DNA of 64,000 nt, from the NCBI GenBank assembly GCA_012861695.1, contig JAAOOA010000086.1, positions 6,064,385 to 6,128,384 on the forward strand, in the 5' to 3' direction. A program made the translations under genes and the position numbers. Below the pieces are notes generated by a model. The model searched no databases and had not been told where the DNA came from. It was given only the letters and a program-made list of their open reading frames with translations. This DNA is from Trematomus loennbergii. Its lineage: Eukaryota; Chordata; Actinopteri; Perciformes; Nototheniidae. This document shows, piece after piece, positions 13,596 through 24,750 of the stretch (its first letter is position 1; each line of letters begins with the position of its first letter).

Positions 13596-14684
13596 GGCCT
13601 GTACTACGAAGCTGGTTCAACCTAACCTGGATATGTTGGAGTTAGCCGGTTGGCCTAATCCAAAACATACGCGCTGGCGCTAAACTGTACTACGACGCTG
13701 GATATCAAGTGGATCGCTCAAGCCGCCGTGTCCTATCTAGTTAGGTGCGCGTTCACATGAAAGGGGTGGTATTTGGAGCATTCGACTAATCTCAAACACG
13801 GAGAAGCGTACTGACAGCGCAGCGTCATACTTCCTGAATGAAAAGTGAACTTTAATATTAGTCAAATATGAGGAAGTTAAACTTTAAACATCCATGACTT
13901 AAACACTTTACCCAGGATAAAAGCCACATAGCTGCACCTGCAAGGTGAATACAGCTGGTAAAAGAAAAAGTGTTTGAATGCGTACATTAACAGGTTTATG
14001 AAATCACTGCCCCGTCACGAGTGGATCTGACTTTAATTAGGAGAATTTGACTCGAGTGTTGTCAACTTAATGTGTTTCTTAAAATAATACTTCTGCATAC
14101 AGTATGTGACACTGTGAGTGTTGCACGGCCAGATACGGCTCAAGAAGCTGACTCAAATAAGGAAATATATGATACATTATGATGTGATATGATATGAATG
14201 ATAATGAGACACATCTACGTCTGCACTCACAGTGCCGCGGACTGTACTTAATGTTACTCTGATCCGGTTACTTATGTCGTGGCAGATATTTAAGTAAGCT
14301 TTCTTAACGCTAATGTTATAATAGTCAGATTGCTCTGAAGATGGGAGGGGATATTCTATTAATTTTCACGTTCACACAGTCAGTTGATTTTGGCCGGCAG
14401 TCTTTCCTGCAACGGCAGTTTTTCTGTATTTCCTCTATGCTGTAATATGAATTGATCGCTTTAAACTCCGCACACGGAGCTCTGATTGGTCAGCAGGCAG
14501 TGCTTTCACTGAGTTGATCTCTTAGCCTGCCACCTAACCTGCTCCGGAGCAGGTTTGCCGCTCAGCATAAGTTACCATGGAAATCTAGCCTGCTAAAAAG
14601 AGAACCAGCGTCGTAGGACCGGAAAGCCCGAGATTTCCCTGAATTTAGCCGGCTAAGCGAAAATCCAGCTTCGTAGTACAGGCC
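13596..14684. mobile_element. 1.1-kb inverted-repeat element
   Basis: Begins GGCCTGTACTACGAAGCTGG and ends CCAGCTTCGTAGTACAGGCC, an excellent terminal inverted repeat. There is no coding capacity. Part of the same family is at 48594-48906 plus 51285-51294 and a diverged left end at about 44395-44520. Superfamily not assigned. Confidence 0.8.
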
Positions 14685-14853
14685 TCTGGTCCCAGTTACA
14701 AAAAAAAATGTGAGTAAATTTACCAACACCTAATGTATGTACTGTTTACAAAACACACATTTAAACTTAACAATACCAGTGGGATTCTTTAAGGAGCTAT
14801 CTCTCTGGAAGATTTCAACAATAAAACTATCAAAAAAACACCATTTCATCTGT

Positions 14854-17800
14854 TTATTCTTCTTCTGGTGAGTCGATGTTCGAGATCATTTCATCATCAG
14901 GAATCTTTTTTTCTGTTTTGGAGTGTAGGAATAACGTTAGTCTTTTTTTTCAGGTTTTATAGTAACATATACAATGACTTGATTATGTAATAAGTACCTG
15001 GACTGGTTTTGTGCAGGCCTCCTATGTCTCCAGCTTCTTCCAGATCACACCTCTCCAGGATTATTCTCATGAGTTTGGTCACTTGTGGGTGTTTAGCTGC
15101 TTCGAATAAAGGCTCATCGTTGGAACTGTTGCTTGAAGACGCTGAAGAAAAAGAATTATACATAAATATGGCTAATAACTAAAAAACCCAGATTAATAAA
15201 TTAAATAAATAAAATCTTCACAATACTACATTTTCTTTCATATTTATTTTCGTGTTTTATTTTTAGGAACACATCGTCTGGCCTCTAGAAATAGTCCTAC
15301 ACTCTTTTTGTTATGCTATGTATTTTAACTCTGTTTATATATCTTTACTAGCCAATACTTTTTACCTGAAACATTCTTATTTTTTGGCTTTTTGGGAGTT
15401 GTGTTCCTCTTTTTCTTTGCTGGTGAAGCTTTCGTTTGTTTGCCTGTACTTGTCTTTTTACAAGATTAACTGGAGCGCGGTTTAAGCGTGCCGTGTCGGG
15501 CCCGTTTTTGGTTGCGTTTCCACTAGGCCTAGTTCCGGCCCGGGGGTACTTTTTCACCTCTTTTCTGGCCCGACAAAATCGTGGTTCTATCGGGGCCAAC
15601 AAACAGGGCTGAGTCGGGCTGAGTATGCTAAACTAGAGAGAGAATCGCTGGCAAGGGGGCTACAACAACAACAAGATGAACATATTTGACCGTGATTTAA
15701 TTGTAATACACGTTTCAAAATGATGCCGAAGTAACAACATACTGATACCGGTTAGTAAAAACCATGAATTAATGCTTTGTCAAGTCTGCAGACAGACGGC
15801 AGGTGAAAAACCTTTTAAAATGCGTGTTTTCTAAATGGAGATTGGCTAAGCTAACGCAGTATATGCTCCGTCCATCCACACTAACAACAACGGCCTTTCC
15901 AGACATAAATAAAGCAGCGACTGTATTCACCATGACACAGGCAGTCTGTGGTTTGTACTTGTTTAACTTTTGTCTAGTTTCTGTACAGATATGAGGAGCT
16001 GTGAGCTCTGAGTGCTAACAGCTAACGGCTGTGTTGTTTTTCTGGGGTTCTCATTGAAGATGACGTCACGGCTCCGCCTACACTGCGTTACTATAGATAC
16101 TACCCCAGTTCCTAAACTGTAATGGAAGCGCAGCATGAAGTGAGCCGGCCCTAACGAGGCCCAACGCGGCCTAGCCATACCGAGCGAGGCCGAGGCCGAC
16201 CGTGTGGTGGAAATGCGGCATAAGGGTTCATAGTCCGAGCCTCCATCGGAGAGATCTGAGCTGCTGCTGGTCCCCTCTGAAATATAAAACACAAATGCAT
16301 GACACACAATATTAGATGCTTTACAATTCTACATGTTCTTGAATATTCTTTATCCAGTGAGGACTATTGCTTTTAGGACCACATTATTTTCACTGTGTGT
16401 ATGATTTTACAATCACCTGCGTTCTTTTTCTTCTTTGCAGGTGAAGCCTTTGTTTTGTTTTTTGTTTGTCTGTCTGGGGTTTTCTTTTTCCCAACATTAA
16501 TCAAGGGTTCATCATCTGAGCTGTCGCTTTTCGTCTCTGAAAATAATTAAAGTAAAATAAATAGAAAGCATAATAGGAATGTCCTACTATAAAAATGTTC
16601 TTAGATATTCTTCTATCCAGTGAAGACTCTTGCTGAGCAACTAAATGGTCTCCACTGTTGGTGTCGTTATATGCAGATTCTGTCACCTGTGTTCTTCTTC
16701 TTCTTCTTTGCAGGTGAAGCCTTTGTTTTGTTTTTTGTTTGTCTGCCTGGGGTTTTCTTTTTCCCAACATTAATCAAGGGTTCATCATCTGAGCTGTCGC
16801 TTTTCGTATCTGAAAATAATTAAAGTAAAATAAATAGAAAGCATAATAGGAATGTCCTACTATAAAAATGTTCTTAGATATTCTTCTATCCAGTGAAGAC
16901 TCTTGCTGAGCAACTAAATGGTCTCCACTGTTGGTGTCGTTATATGCAGATTCTGTCACCTGTGTTCTTCTTCTTCTCTTCTTTGCAGGTGAAGCCTTTT
17001 TTTTTTGTTTGCGTGCAGTTTTCTTTTTCCGGTAATAAACCAAGGGTTCATCATCTGAGCTGTCACTTATCGACTCTGAAAAATAAGTAATAAAAACACA
17101 TCAATCACAGACGTAAATATTTGTTTATCCAGTCAAGTTTTTGCTGAGGAACCACATTATCTCCACTGTGTTCATTTTCATTTTCTGTCACCTGCGTTCC
17201 TCTTCTTCTTCGCAGGTGAAGCCTTCGGTTCGACTTTTGTTTGTCTGTCTGTGCTCTTCTTTTTCCAAGATTAATCAGGGGTTTATCGTCCGGACTATCG
17301 CTTGTCGACTCTAAAAAAAATATGAATCAAACATAAATGATTGACAGAAAATTGAAATCCATTGTTTTAATCTATTCTTTCTATAATGTAAAATACTGTA
17401 ATACTACAGAATACACAATGCTTAAAGAATTTGTATTCCTGTATTTATTTTCCTGTCTTTTCAATTTGTTGTATATCCCTTTGTATTACCTTTGAATGAG
17501 ATAACACAATTAGAAATCAAATACAAAAAGTTGTAATTATTTTAATATTAATAAAAGACAAGAAAAAATGTGTTTTCTTTTCTGTCACTTCAACTGGCTA
17601 ACACTGGCTGGGCTGGGCTCTTTACCTGACACTGTCTTTTTTGACCTTGTGTTACTCTTCGGAGGTGAAGCCTTTTTGGTTTGTTTGTCCTTTTCCGAAA
17701 GATTACTCAAGGGTTCATCCTCTGAGCTTTCATCAGAGGATCCTGCCAAACAACAGCCACAGAAGTAAGGATATTAAAATGTCACCTACAAAACAGTATC

Positions 17801-20800
17801 ATGTTTTGATCATGTCATGATTCCTGCTACAGTACCTCGTCTCTTTGTGGACCCTCTGCCTGGTGATGCAGTTTTCTTCTTTGTGTTTTTCTTCACTGGT
17901 TCCTTCTTTTTGGCAACCAGATTCACCAAGGGCACATCCTCATCACCGGAGCTGCTGTCTTTAGGCGCCTTAAACTTCAACTTCCTCTTCATTGTTGCCA
18001 GTGGTTCAGCATCTGAGCTGTCACCGGAAGACTCTGCGTATTTAACTACAACAAACAAAACATATAAATATTTGGTGAAAGTATTACAAGTAAAGCATTT
18101 TTGATTACTTTTGACTTGCACATTTTCACTCATACCCTCTTTCCTTGCTGAGTTCCTTTTTGATCTGACGACTGGGGCCTCTTTTCTAGGAGTCCGAGGT
18201 GACTTTCTCTCACGTTGGGGGTAATGTTTCTTGCCAAATTTACTCCGAGGCTCATCATCAGAGTCATCATCAGAGTCATCATCGTCATCCATTGATTCTG
18301 GGTGAGAAAAGCAAGTAAGTACAAATAAGTTTCTTCAACAGAGAAAAGCCCTTATCTGTTGCATGTCAATGTAGAGAACATATGTTACCTTTCTTCTTAG
18401 TAACAACAGATTTCTTTGGAGAGACCGAGGAAGGCTTCTTTGCAGCTTTTGAGGGCTTTTTGGCCTTTCTTATGAGATCATCGTCGGAGTCATCATCTGT
18501 ATTCTCATCTAAAACGTTTAGATATATAAAAAGATTTAAAGCCAAACTTTACCGACTGAAATGTTGTAAGTGACATGATTATGTAACAACCTGCTTTCTT
18601 GTTACTTTTGCCATTTGATTTGAGTGACGTGTTGTCTTTTTCCTCCACTTCCTCAGCTGGAGCAGAGACTTTTTTCTTTTTTATCAAAGGCTCGTCATCT
18701 GAAGGGTCATCAGAAGCTAAAACAGGGGAAGGAATACAATTATAGAATGCATCAGCTTAGCTTTGAACTGTTACAAACTGTTGACAGTCAGTCTTATTTT
18801 TTTAACTCACCTTGTTCGTCCTTTTTTGAGTTAACGTCGTCTTCAGAGCAGGAGCTGTTATTCTCTGATCAGACATGATGAAGAAAACAGTAATAACATT
18901 TACATTTTGGTCTGGTAAAATGATTTACAAGTTCAACAATATATTTGGACCCAACAAAACTCCCTTTTTTCTAGTATACATATCCTGATTTAAGTACGTA
19001 TTTTCCACTACTTATAGCCAACTCAGAAATGTGTGTATAGTTACGAGACTGAAAACAAGGCATATCCCCAAAACAGTCATAACAAAATATTTCCTGAACT
19101 AGGTAACTTAAGTAAACATTGTCATAAAACAGTAGCCTATAATAAGTTAGTGACCACTCCTGCAATCAAAATATGTAGTGAAAGTACTTGAGTTTTGTTA
19201 GCAAAGCAAATATGTTGCTTATAGATGACTACTGATCAATGCACAAGTCAAGTTTAACCTGTTTGTATTACTTAAAAATATGTTTGTAAAGGGGGGAAAA
19301 GTATTGAGATATAGAGTAGTAAAGTTTCTAAATACTAGAAGTTTGAACTCCTACCCTTTTTCCTTGCTGCGTTCCTTTGTGATCTGACTGAGGCCGCTTT
19401 TCTAGGAGTCCTAGATGGTGACTTCCTCTCAAGTTGGGAATGTTTCTTGCCAGGCTCATCATCCGAATCATCATCATCGTTATCCAGTGATTCTGTGTAA
19501 ATAATGGTAGTTACAATTACGTGTCTGCTACAGAGACACCTTTCTGTTGCATGTCAATGTAGATGGACACACTGAATGGCCACTTTATTAGGTTCATCTG
19601 TTCAACTGCTTGCTAATACAAATATCTAATCAGCCAATCACATGGCAGCAACTCAATGCATTTAAGCATATAGACATGGTCAAGACGACCTGATGAAGTT
19701 CAAACAGAGCATCAGAAAGGGGAAGAAAGGTGATTTAAGTGACTTTGAACATGGCATGGGTGTTGTGCCAGACGGCTGGTCTGAGTATTTCAGAAACTGC
19801 TGATCTACTGGGATTATCACGCACAACCATCTCTAGGGTTTACAGAGAATGGTCCGAAAAGGGAAAATATCCAGTGAGCGGCAGTTCTCTGGGCAAAAAT
19901 GCCTTGTTGATGCCAGAGGTCAGAGGAGAATGGCCAGACTGGTTAAAGGTGATAGAAAGGCAACAGTAACTAAAATAACCACTCGTTACAACCAAGGTAT
20001 GCAGAGGACCATCTCTGAACGCACAACACGTGGAACCTTGAAGCAGAGGGGCTACAGCAGCAGAAGACCACACAGGTTGCCACTCCTGTCAGCTACGGAC
20101 AGGAAACTGAGGCTGCAATTTGCACAGGCTGAACAAAATTGGACAATAGAAGATTGTAAAAATGTTGCCTGGTCTGATGAGTCTCGATTTCTACTGCGAC
20201 ATTAGGACCACAGGTCAGAGTTTGGTGGAAACAACATGAAGTATGGATCCATCCTGGCTTCTATCAACGGTTCAGGCTGGTGGTGGAGGTGTAATGGTGT
20301 GGGTGATATCTTCTTGGCATACTTTGGGCCCCTTGGCATGGTTAAAACGCCACAGCCTACCTAAGTATTTTTGCTGACCATGTCCATCCCTTTATGACCA
20401 GTGTAACCATCTTCCAGCAGGATAACGTGCCATGTCACAAAGCTCAAATCATCTCCAACTGGTTTCTTGAACATGACAATGAGTTTACTGTCACTCAAAT
20501 GGCCTCCACAGTCAGCAGATCTCAATCCAATAGAGCACTTTTGGGATTTGGTGGAACGAGAGATTTGCATCATGGATGTGCAGCCGACCAATCAGCAGCA
20601 ACTGCGTGATTGCTATCATGTCAATATGGACCAAAATCTCTGAGGAATGTTTCCAGCACCTTGTTTCTATGCCACAAAGAATTAAGGTGAAGCTGAAGGC
20701 AAAAGGGGGTCCAACCCGGTACTAGCAAGGTGTACCTAATAAAGTGGCTGGTATACACACAATATTATGTTACCTTTCGTCTTCAAATCAACTGATTTTT

Positions 20801-22211
20801 TTGGAGAGACCGAGGAATGCTTCTTTGCAGCTTTTGAGGGCATTTTGGCCTTTCTTATGAGAGGCTCATCGTCCGAGTCATCATCTGTATTCATATCTGA
20901 AACGTTTAAATATATCAAAAGATTTAAAGTCATACTTTATAGACAGCTGAAATGTTGTAAGTGACATGATTATGTAACAACCTGCTTTCTTGTCACTTGT
21001 GCCATTTGATTTGAGTGACGTGTTGTCTTTTTCCTCCACTTCCTCAGCTGGAGCAGAGACTTTTTTATTTTTTATCAAAGGCTCATCATCTGAGGGGTCA
21101 TCAGAAGCTAAAACAGGGGAAGACATTAACATACAACGTGTATTACCTTAGCTTTTAACCATCACAAATTGTTGGCAGTCTGTTTTTTGTTTTGAACTCA
21201 CCACGTGTGTCCTGTTTTGACTTAATGCTCGAGCTGTGTGTGTTTTCATGTGACTGCTTCTCCTCAATGTCTGGCTTGGCCTGGAGCTTTGAGAGAGGAA
21301 CGTAGTCTTCAGAGCAGGTGTTCCCTGATCAGAGACACAATGGGATGAATAACAATAATAACATTACAATTTGGTCTATTAAAATGATCATAAAAGTTTA
21401 ACAAAACATTTCTACCAAATGCATTATCTGATTTAAGAAAGTATTTTCCATATATTGGAAGTGACTAAACATTTGACTCAGAAATGTATTTAAAGTTTAA
21501 CACTCTTTAACAGATACTTAGAGACTCCACAATTGAGTAATACAAATGTGGATTTATTCGACATATAAGTAAAAGTTGTAATAGAACAGTTAAAATACTT
21601 TGGGGACAAGTTCTGAAATCAAAAGTACCATAACATTTTACTGAGGTACAGTGCTTAAACAACTCCCCGCCACAGCTTTTGACCAGTAGTACCACTAGTA
21701 TAGACCACTATAGTGCATACAAGTCTACTAACACATTGCACACATTTCCTTTTTTTTCTATATTAAAGTTACAGCATAAGGATGATTGTTTGTCGCCTGT
21801 AGTTACAGAGTTTATTTCAAGTAATAGTAGCAATATAACAGTTTAAAATAATTGAGAAATAAAAGTAACGTTACTATAACATTTTACCCATCTACAGTAG
21901 ACCGTTTTAACTACTTTCAACACTGTTAATCCTATCAAACTCTCTTAAATACTATCCTGGTAAATAATTTCATTGTATTGTCAGTTTGAAACTCTACCAT
22001 CTTAACTGTTCAAATACACACACGTAAAAGCAGTTGTGGTAGTGTTTTACTTCAATACTGTAAGCTAATTTTAGCTTTTAGCTGCAACGCAGTCCAATAC
22101 ATCGTTTGGATATGAATTAGCGTTAAATAAACAAACAAACAAATAGTAAGGCTAACAACCTGGAGGGTCTTCAGCCACTTGACTAGGAACGTCCGCCGTG
22201 TTGCAGTCCAT
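14854..22211 (-). CDS. Unrecognised repetitive acidic/Lys-rich protein built from duplicated exons
   Basis: Not recognised. A likely nuclear, disordered protein: each exon encodes an acidic/serine motif (SDSSDDEPLI or a variant) followed by Lys/Arg-rich sequence (for example KASPAKKKKKNT). Exons with canonical AG/GT and mostly phase 1-1: 22160-22211 (ATG), 21202-21324, 20982-21107, 20774-20896, 19355-19492, 18811-18864, 18591-18716, 18389-18508, 18136-18297, 17836-18033, 17626-17742, 17192-17310, 16960-17075, 16687-16809, 16417-16536, 15366-16276 (carrying a MITE), 14998-15141, 14854-14912 (stop). Exons 2-5 and 6-9 are paralogous blocks. The penultimate exon (NDEPLFEAAKHPQVTKLMRI, then ILERCDLEEA) vaguely resembles the C-terminal region of DEK; this is weak. 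Exons at 17192 and 16960 are 119 and 116 bp, breaking frame, so the 3' half may be skipped, misassembled or decaying. Confidence 0.6.
15470..16220. mobile_element. PIF/Harbinger-type MITE inside an exon
   Basis: 751 bp flanked by TAA on both sides (15467-15469 and 16221-16223), the target preference of PIF/Harbinger. The right end, read inward, is TGCCGCATTTCCACCAC, matching the left terminus of the element at 26868. The left end lacks the outermost ~20 bp. It interrupts an exon of the 14854-22211 gene right after the codons for SDYEPL; downstream exon sequence resumes at 15466. Confidence 0.85.
16417..17085 (-). repeat. Tandem exon duplication, 273-bp unit
   Basis: The segments 16541-16812 and 16814-17085 are almost identical, including intron sequence, splice sites and exon. 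The period is 273 bp, and older copies extend to 16417 and 17192. The duplication adds one 40-41 residue SDSSDDEPL...KKK module per unit. Confidence 0.9.
18136..21324 (-). repeat. Duplicated four-exon block
   Basis: Exons 21202, 20982, 20774 and 19355 are paralogous to exons 18811, 18591, 18389 and 18136. Examples: SDDPSDDEPLIKNKKVSAP against SDDPSDDEPLIKKKKVSAP, and ERKSPSRTPRKA against ERKSPRTPRKEA. Intron sequence is conserved too (GCATGTCAATGTAGA in both). The first block was later lengthened by a Tc1 insertion. Confidence 0.88.
19565..20757 (+). mobile_element. Tc1/mariner element with decayed transposase
   Basis: Terminal inverted repeats contain GCCACTTTATTAGGT (left, about 19577) and ACCTAATAAAGTGGC (right, about 20733). 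The internal transposase is in pieces: helix-turn-helix region SISETADLLGLSRTTISRVY (19775-19840), first catalytic Asp region NVAWSDESRF (20160-20190), second TIFQQDNVPCHKA (20400-20440), and third LNPIEHFWDLVERE (20520-20565). Stops and frameshifts make it inactive. The paralogous intron near 18380 keeps the empty site. Confidence 0.93.
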
Positions 22212-22481
22212 GGTGTTGCTCAGTACGAGTTAATCAATGCTCTGCATCCGAAACGCGCCAATCTGCTTGAACTGCACTGCAGCTGTTAGCCTCTGAGTTA
22301 GCTAAATGTTTGTTGTGATTGTTGTCACCAGCAGTTAAGTGAGCTGGTCCGCGATACTTAAACGACAGTCCCTGTGCCATAGAGTGTCATCAAACACGCT
22401 TTAAAATCCAGTTTCTCCAGTCATCATTAATGTCATATTTTCAGGTTTGGTTTGTTTTCCACCGTGTCGTATTTGTCACTA

Positions 22482-22590
22482 CCCTGCCCTATCTGCAGTG
22501 CGCATGTGCGAGTATCCTAGTTGGGTTGCCGTACGGAGTTGTCCAAAATGGCGGACCATCTCGCACATGCGCAGTACAGATCGGGCAGGG
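22482..22590. promoter_or_regulatory. Palindromic segment with NRF1-like and YY1-like sites
   Basis: Two 31-bp arms (22482-22512, 22560-22590) are inverted copies with about three mismatches; each contains a GCGCATGTGCGA-type NRF1-like motif. Between them at 22545-22554 is AAAATGGCGG, the YY1 core. It lies about 270-380 bp upstream of the ATG at 22211 and could be the promoter of that gene. It could equally be a short MITE; both readings are open. Confidence 0.45.
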
Positions 22591-22599
22591 GGGCAGATT

Positions 22600-22657
22600 G
22601 GGAAACCAATGTGAGTTTGGAAAATTGCACAATTTTGCAAACTCACATTGGTTTCCC
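22600..22657. repeat. Perfect hairpin
   Basis: Arms 22600-22619 and 22638-22657 are exact 20-bp reverse complements (GGGAAACCAATGTGAGTTTG). The 18-bp loop is itself largely palindromic (AAAATTG...CAATTTT), so almost all 58 bp can pair. Confidence 0.9.
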
Positions 22658-22739
22658 ATACAGCATCTCTGTATAGTATGTGTATTCACTCTCTTTCCTA
22701 AACGGCTTGTTGGAGCTCCTGCCCCCCCCCCCTGTGAGC

Positions 22740-24354
22740 CCACTGTGCTCTGATTGGTCAGCTCGCCAGCGGCGCCGGATTCATTTCAGAAGTGGGGGGG
22801 GTGGGGGCAAAAAGTGTGTGTCAAATGATGGTCAAAGAAATGCTAAATCTACAGGCACTAGCGGAGTGGTAATCACTCTGCCTCTGGCTACAGGCATGGC
22901 CATATCCACCATTGAGGTCACCGAGGTCCGGACCTCGGTAATTTTTTCAAGGTGTATATAATAAAAGTCGTGAAATAACTGCACATAATTAACAGGGTTC
23001 CTTGTAGTAGTTCCATTTACTGGCAGTGGGGGCGCTGCATAACTACGTAGCCTGTATTAAAGCAAACAGAAGAAGACGACATTAATTTATGCATTTACGC
23101 ACTTTTGAGACTTTGAGACTTTTCGTGGCTGTCCAGGAGGCTTGGGCACTTTTTCCAGTTATTAACTCCGGAATTTACAAAGCTGTCATCTCCACATTTG
23201 GAGAAAGTTACAAGCCGTTTGACAGCAGCAAATCTGCATATTTCACAGAAGGCTCGTTTAGTGGTTTTGCAAAGAATTAGCACTCTCTGTTTTTGTACCA
23301 TTCTGCATTGAAGTACCTTTCTCTTTGCCCAAACGATCTAGCGGTCTCCTTTTTTTCTACAATTAGCTGTGCAGCTTTACCCTTCTCAGTGTCCCGACAA
23401 CAAACCTCCATGCAGTCGGAACCAGCTTGTTTCGGTTCAACGATGCCGGCGGTTTGACAGTCTCAGCGGTCGCAGAGTTGCTGCTTTGCGGTTCATCTGG
23501 CTGCGCTGCATGGTTCTAGGGTTGAAGGGCCAGGCTCCGGAGTTGTGGATGTCAGGATGTGACATTGAAGTTGTTGAAGTTCAGTTTTGTTTGACTGTAT
23601 TTTATTTAATTATGCGCTGGTTCTTCTGACATGTTTGCGATATCAAGGCTGACACAGAACAACGTAGCAAAGAACAAATCTTGAATGTCGTGACAATGTC
23701 CTCTTTGATTGGATTAAAATGTACATATTCTTCCTGTTATGTGTGCCTACTTTATTTGACCTAATGCAATATATGAGCCTCTGTTGCTGCCTATAGCTAA
23801 TGAGATTGTCTTATCATCTCCTCAATTTGCAAAAATAACAAAATATACACAGCTAGATCAGATAGCGTTCTTTTTAGATGCGACTTTAGAGTAGAGGGGA
23901 ATTATTGAACGGACGTACAGTGTTCCGCGGCATCTGCCGCTGCGAAAATGTGGGGCAGGGCTGTAAAGTGGGGGGCCCCTTGGCCCCCTGCTTCCGGCGC
24001 CCTGCAGCTCGCCCACTCTGTTCTGATGAGTCTACCACTATGGTCTACCACCGTTACAGCGAAACATCAGTGATTATGTGTTACAATGGCGTTAGCAACC
24101 AGAAAATGACACCAGTAAGGACAAACAGATGAGAATGCTGCGTGGGGTCTGGGTGCCGTGTTGGCGGGACGTTGCGCGGCTCGCTGCTGCGAGGAGCGGA
24201 CAGTGTGAGCTGGGTTCATTTCCTGCTTGCTGCGTGGGGTCTGCGAGACAGCGAGACATCACGAATGGACGCGGGAAGGGGGGGATGCTGAGGGGCTGCA
24301 GCACCCCCATCTGCGAGGCTCCACTAGCAAAACTAGCAAACTGAGTTACTTTAT
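22740..24354. other. Repeat-derived intergenic DNA
   Basis: No gene supported. GC-rich tracts near 23930-24340 include a block (GCGGGAAGGGGGGATGCTGAG, GCTGCAGCACCCCCATCTG) that recurs at 56156-56200, so this is transposon-derived. Open frames here have no recognisable protein features. Confidence 0.4.
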
Positions 24355-24750
24355 TTAAAGGTCTCATATTATGCTATTTTTAGGCATATCAGGCATATAG
24401 GGTCTCAGATATATAAAAAATATATAAAAAACATGTCTATAATGTGTTTTGCTCAAAATACCAACAGATCATGCATTTTAGACATCCCTCATATCCCTCT
24501 ATTTCAGGCCTGCAGGTTCGGGGTCCTTAGCTTGAAAAAAAAAAAGAGGAGGGGGAGCTAATGCCTGCTCAGAATTCTACGAGATACAGCTAATGCTGCC
24601 GTGATTAAATGCCATATTATGTTCCAAACCACATCAACATCATTATTTCTGAAACAGTATGGAGCTCAAATGCTTCTATTCTTGCGGGTTTACCACAAGG
24701 TGAGTTCCTTTTTCTTATTTCCTGCTTTTTTACAAATACTCTGTCCAGTA

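Noticed and set aside
23089..23629. Plus-strand frames in the GC-variable region downstream of the hairpin
   Set aside because: No family resemblance or plausible splice structure; neighbouring blocks recur at 56150, pointing to repeats.
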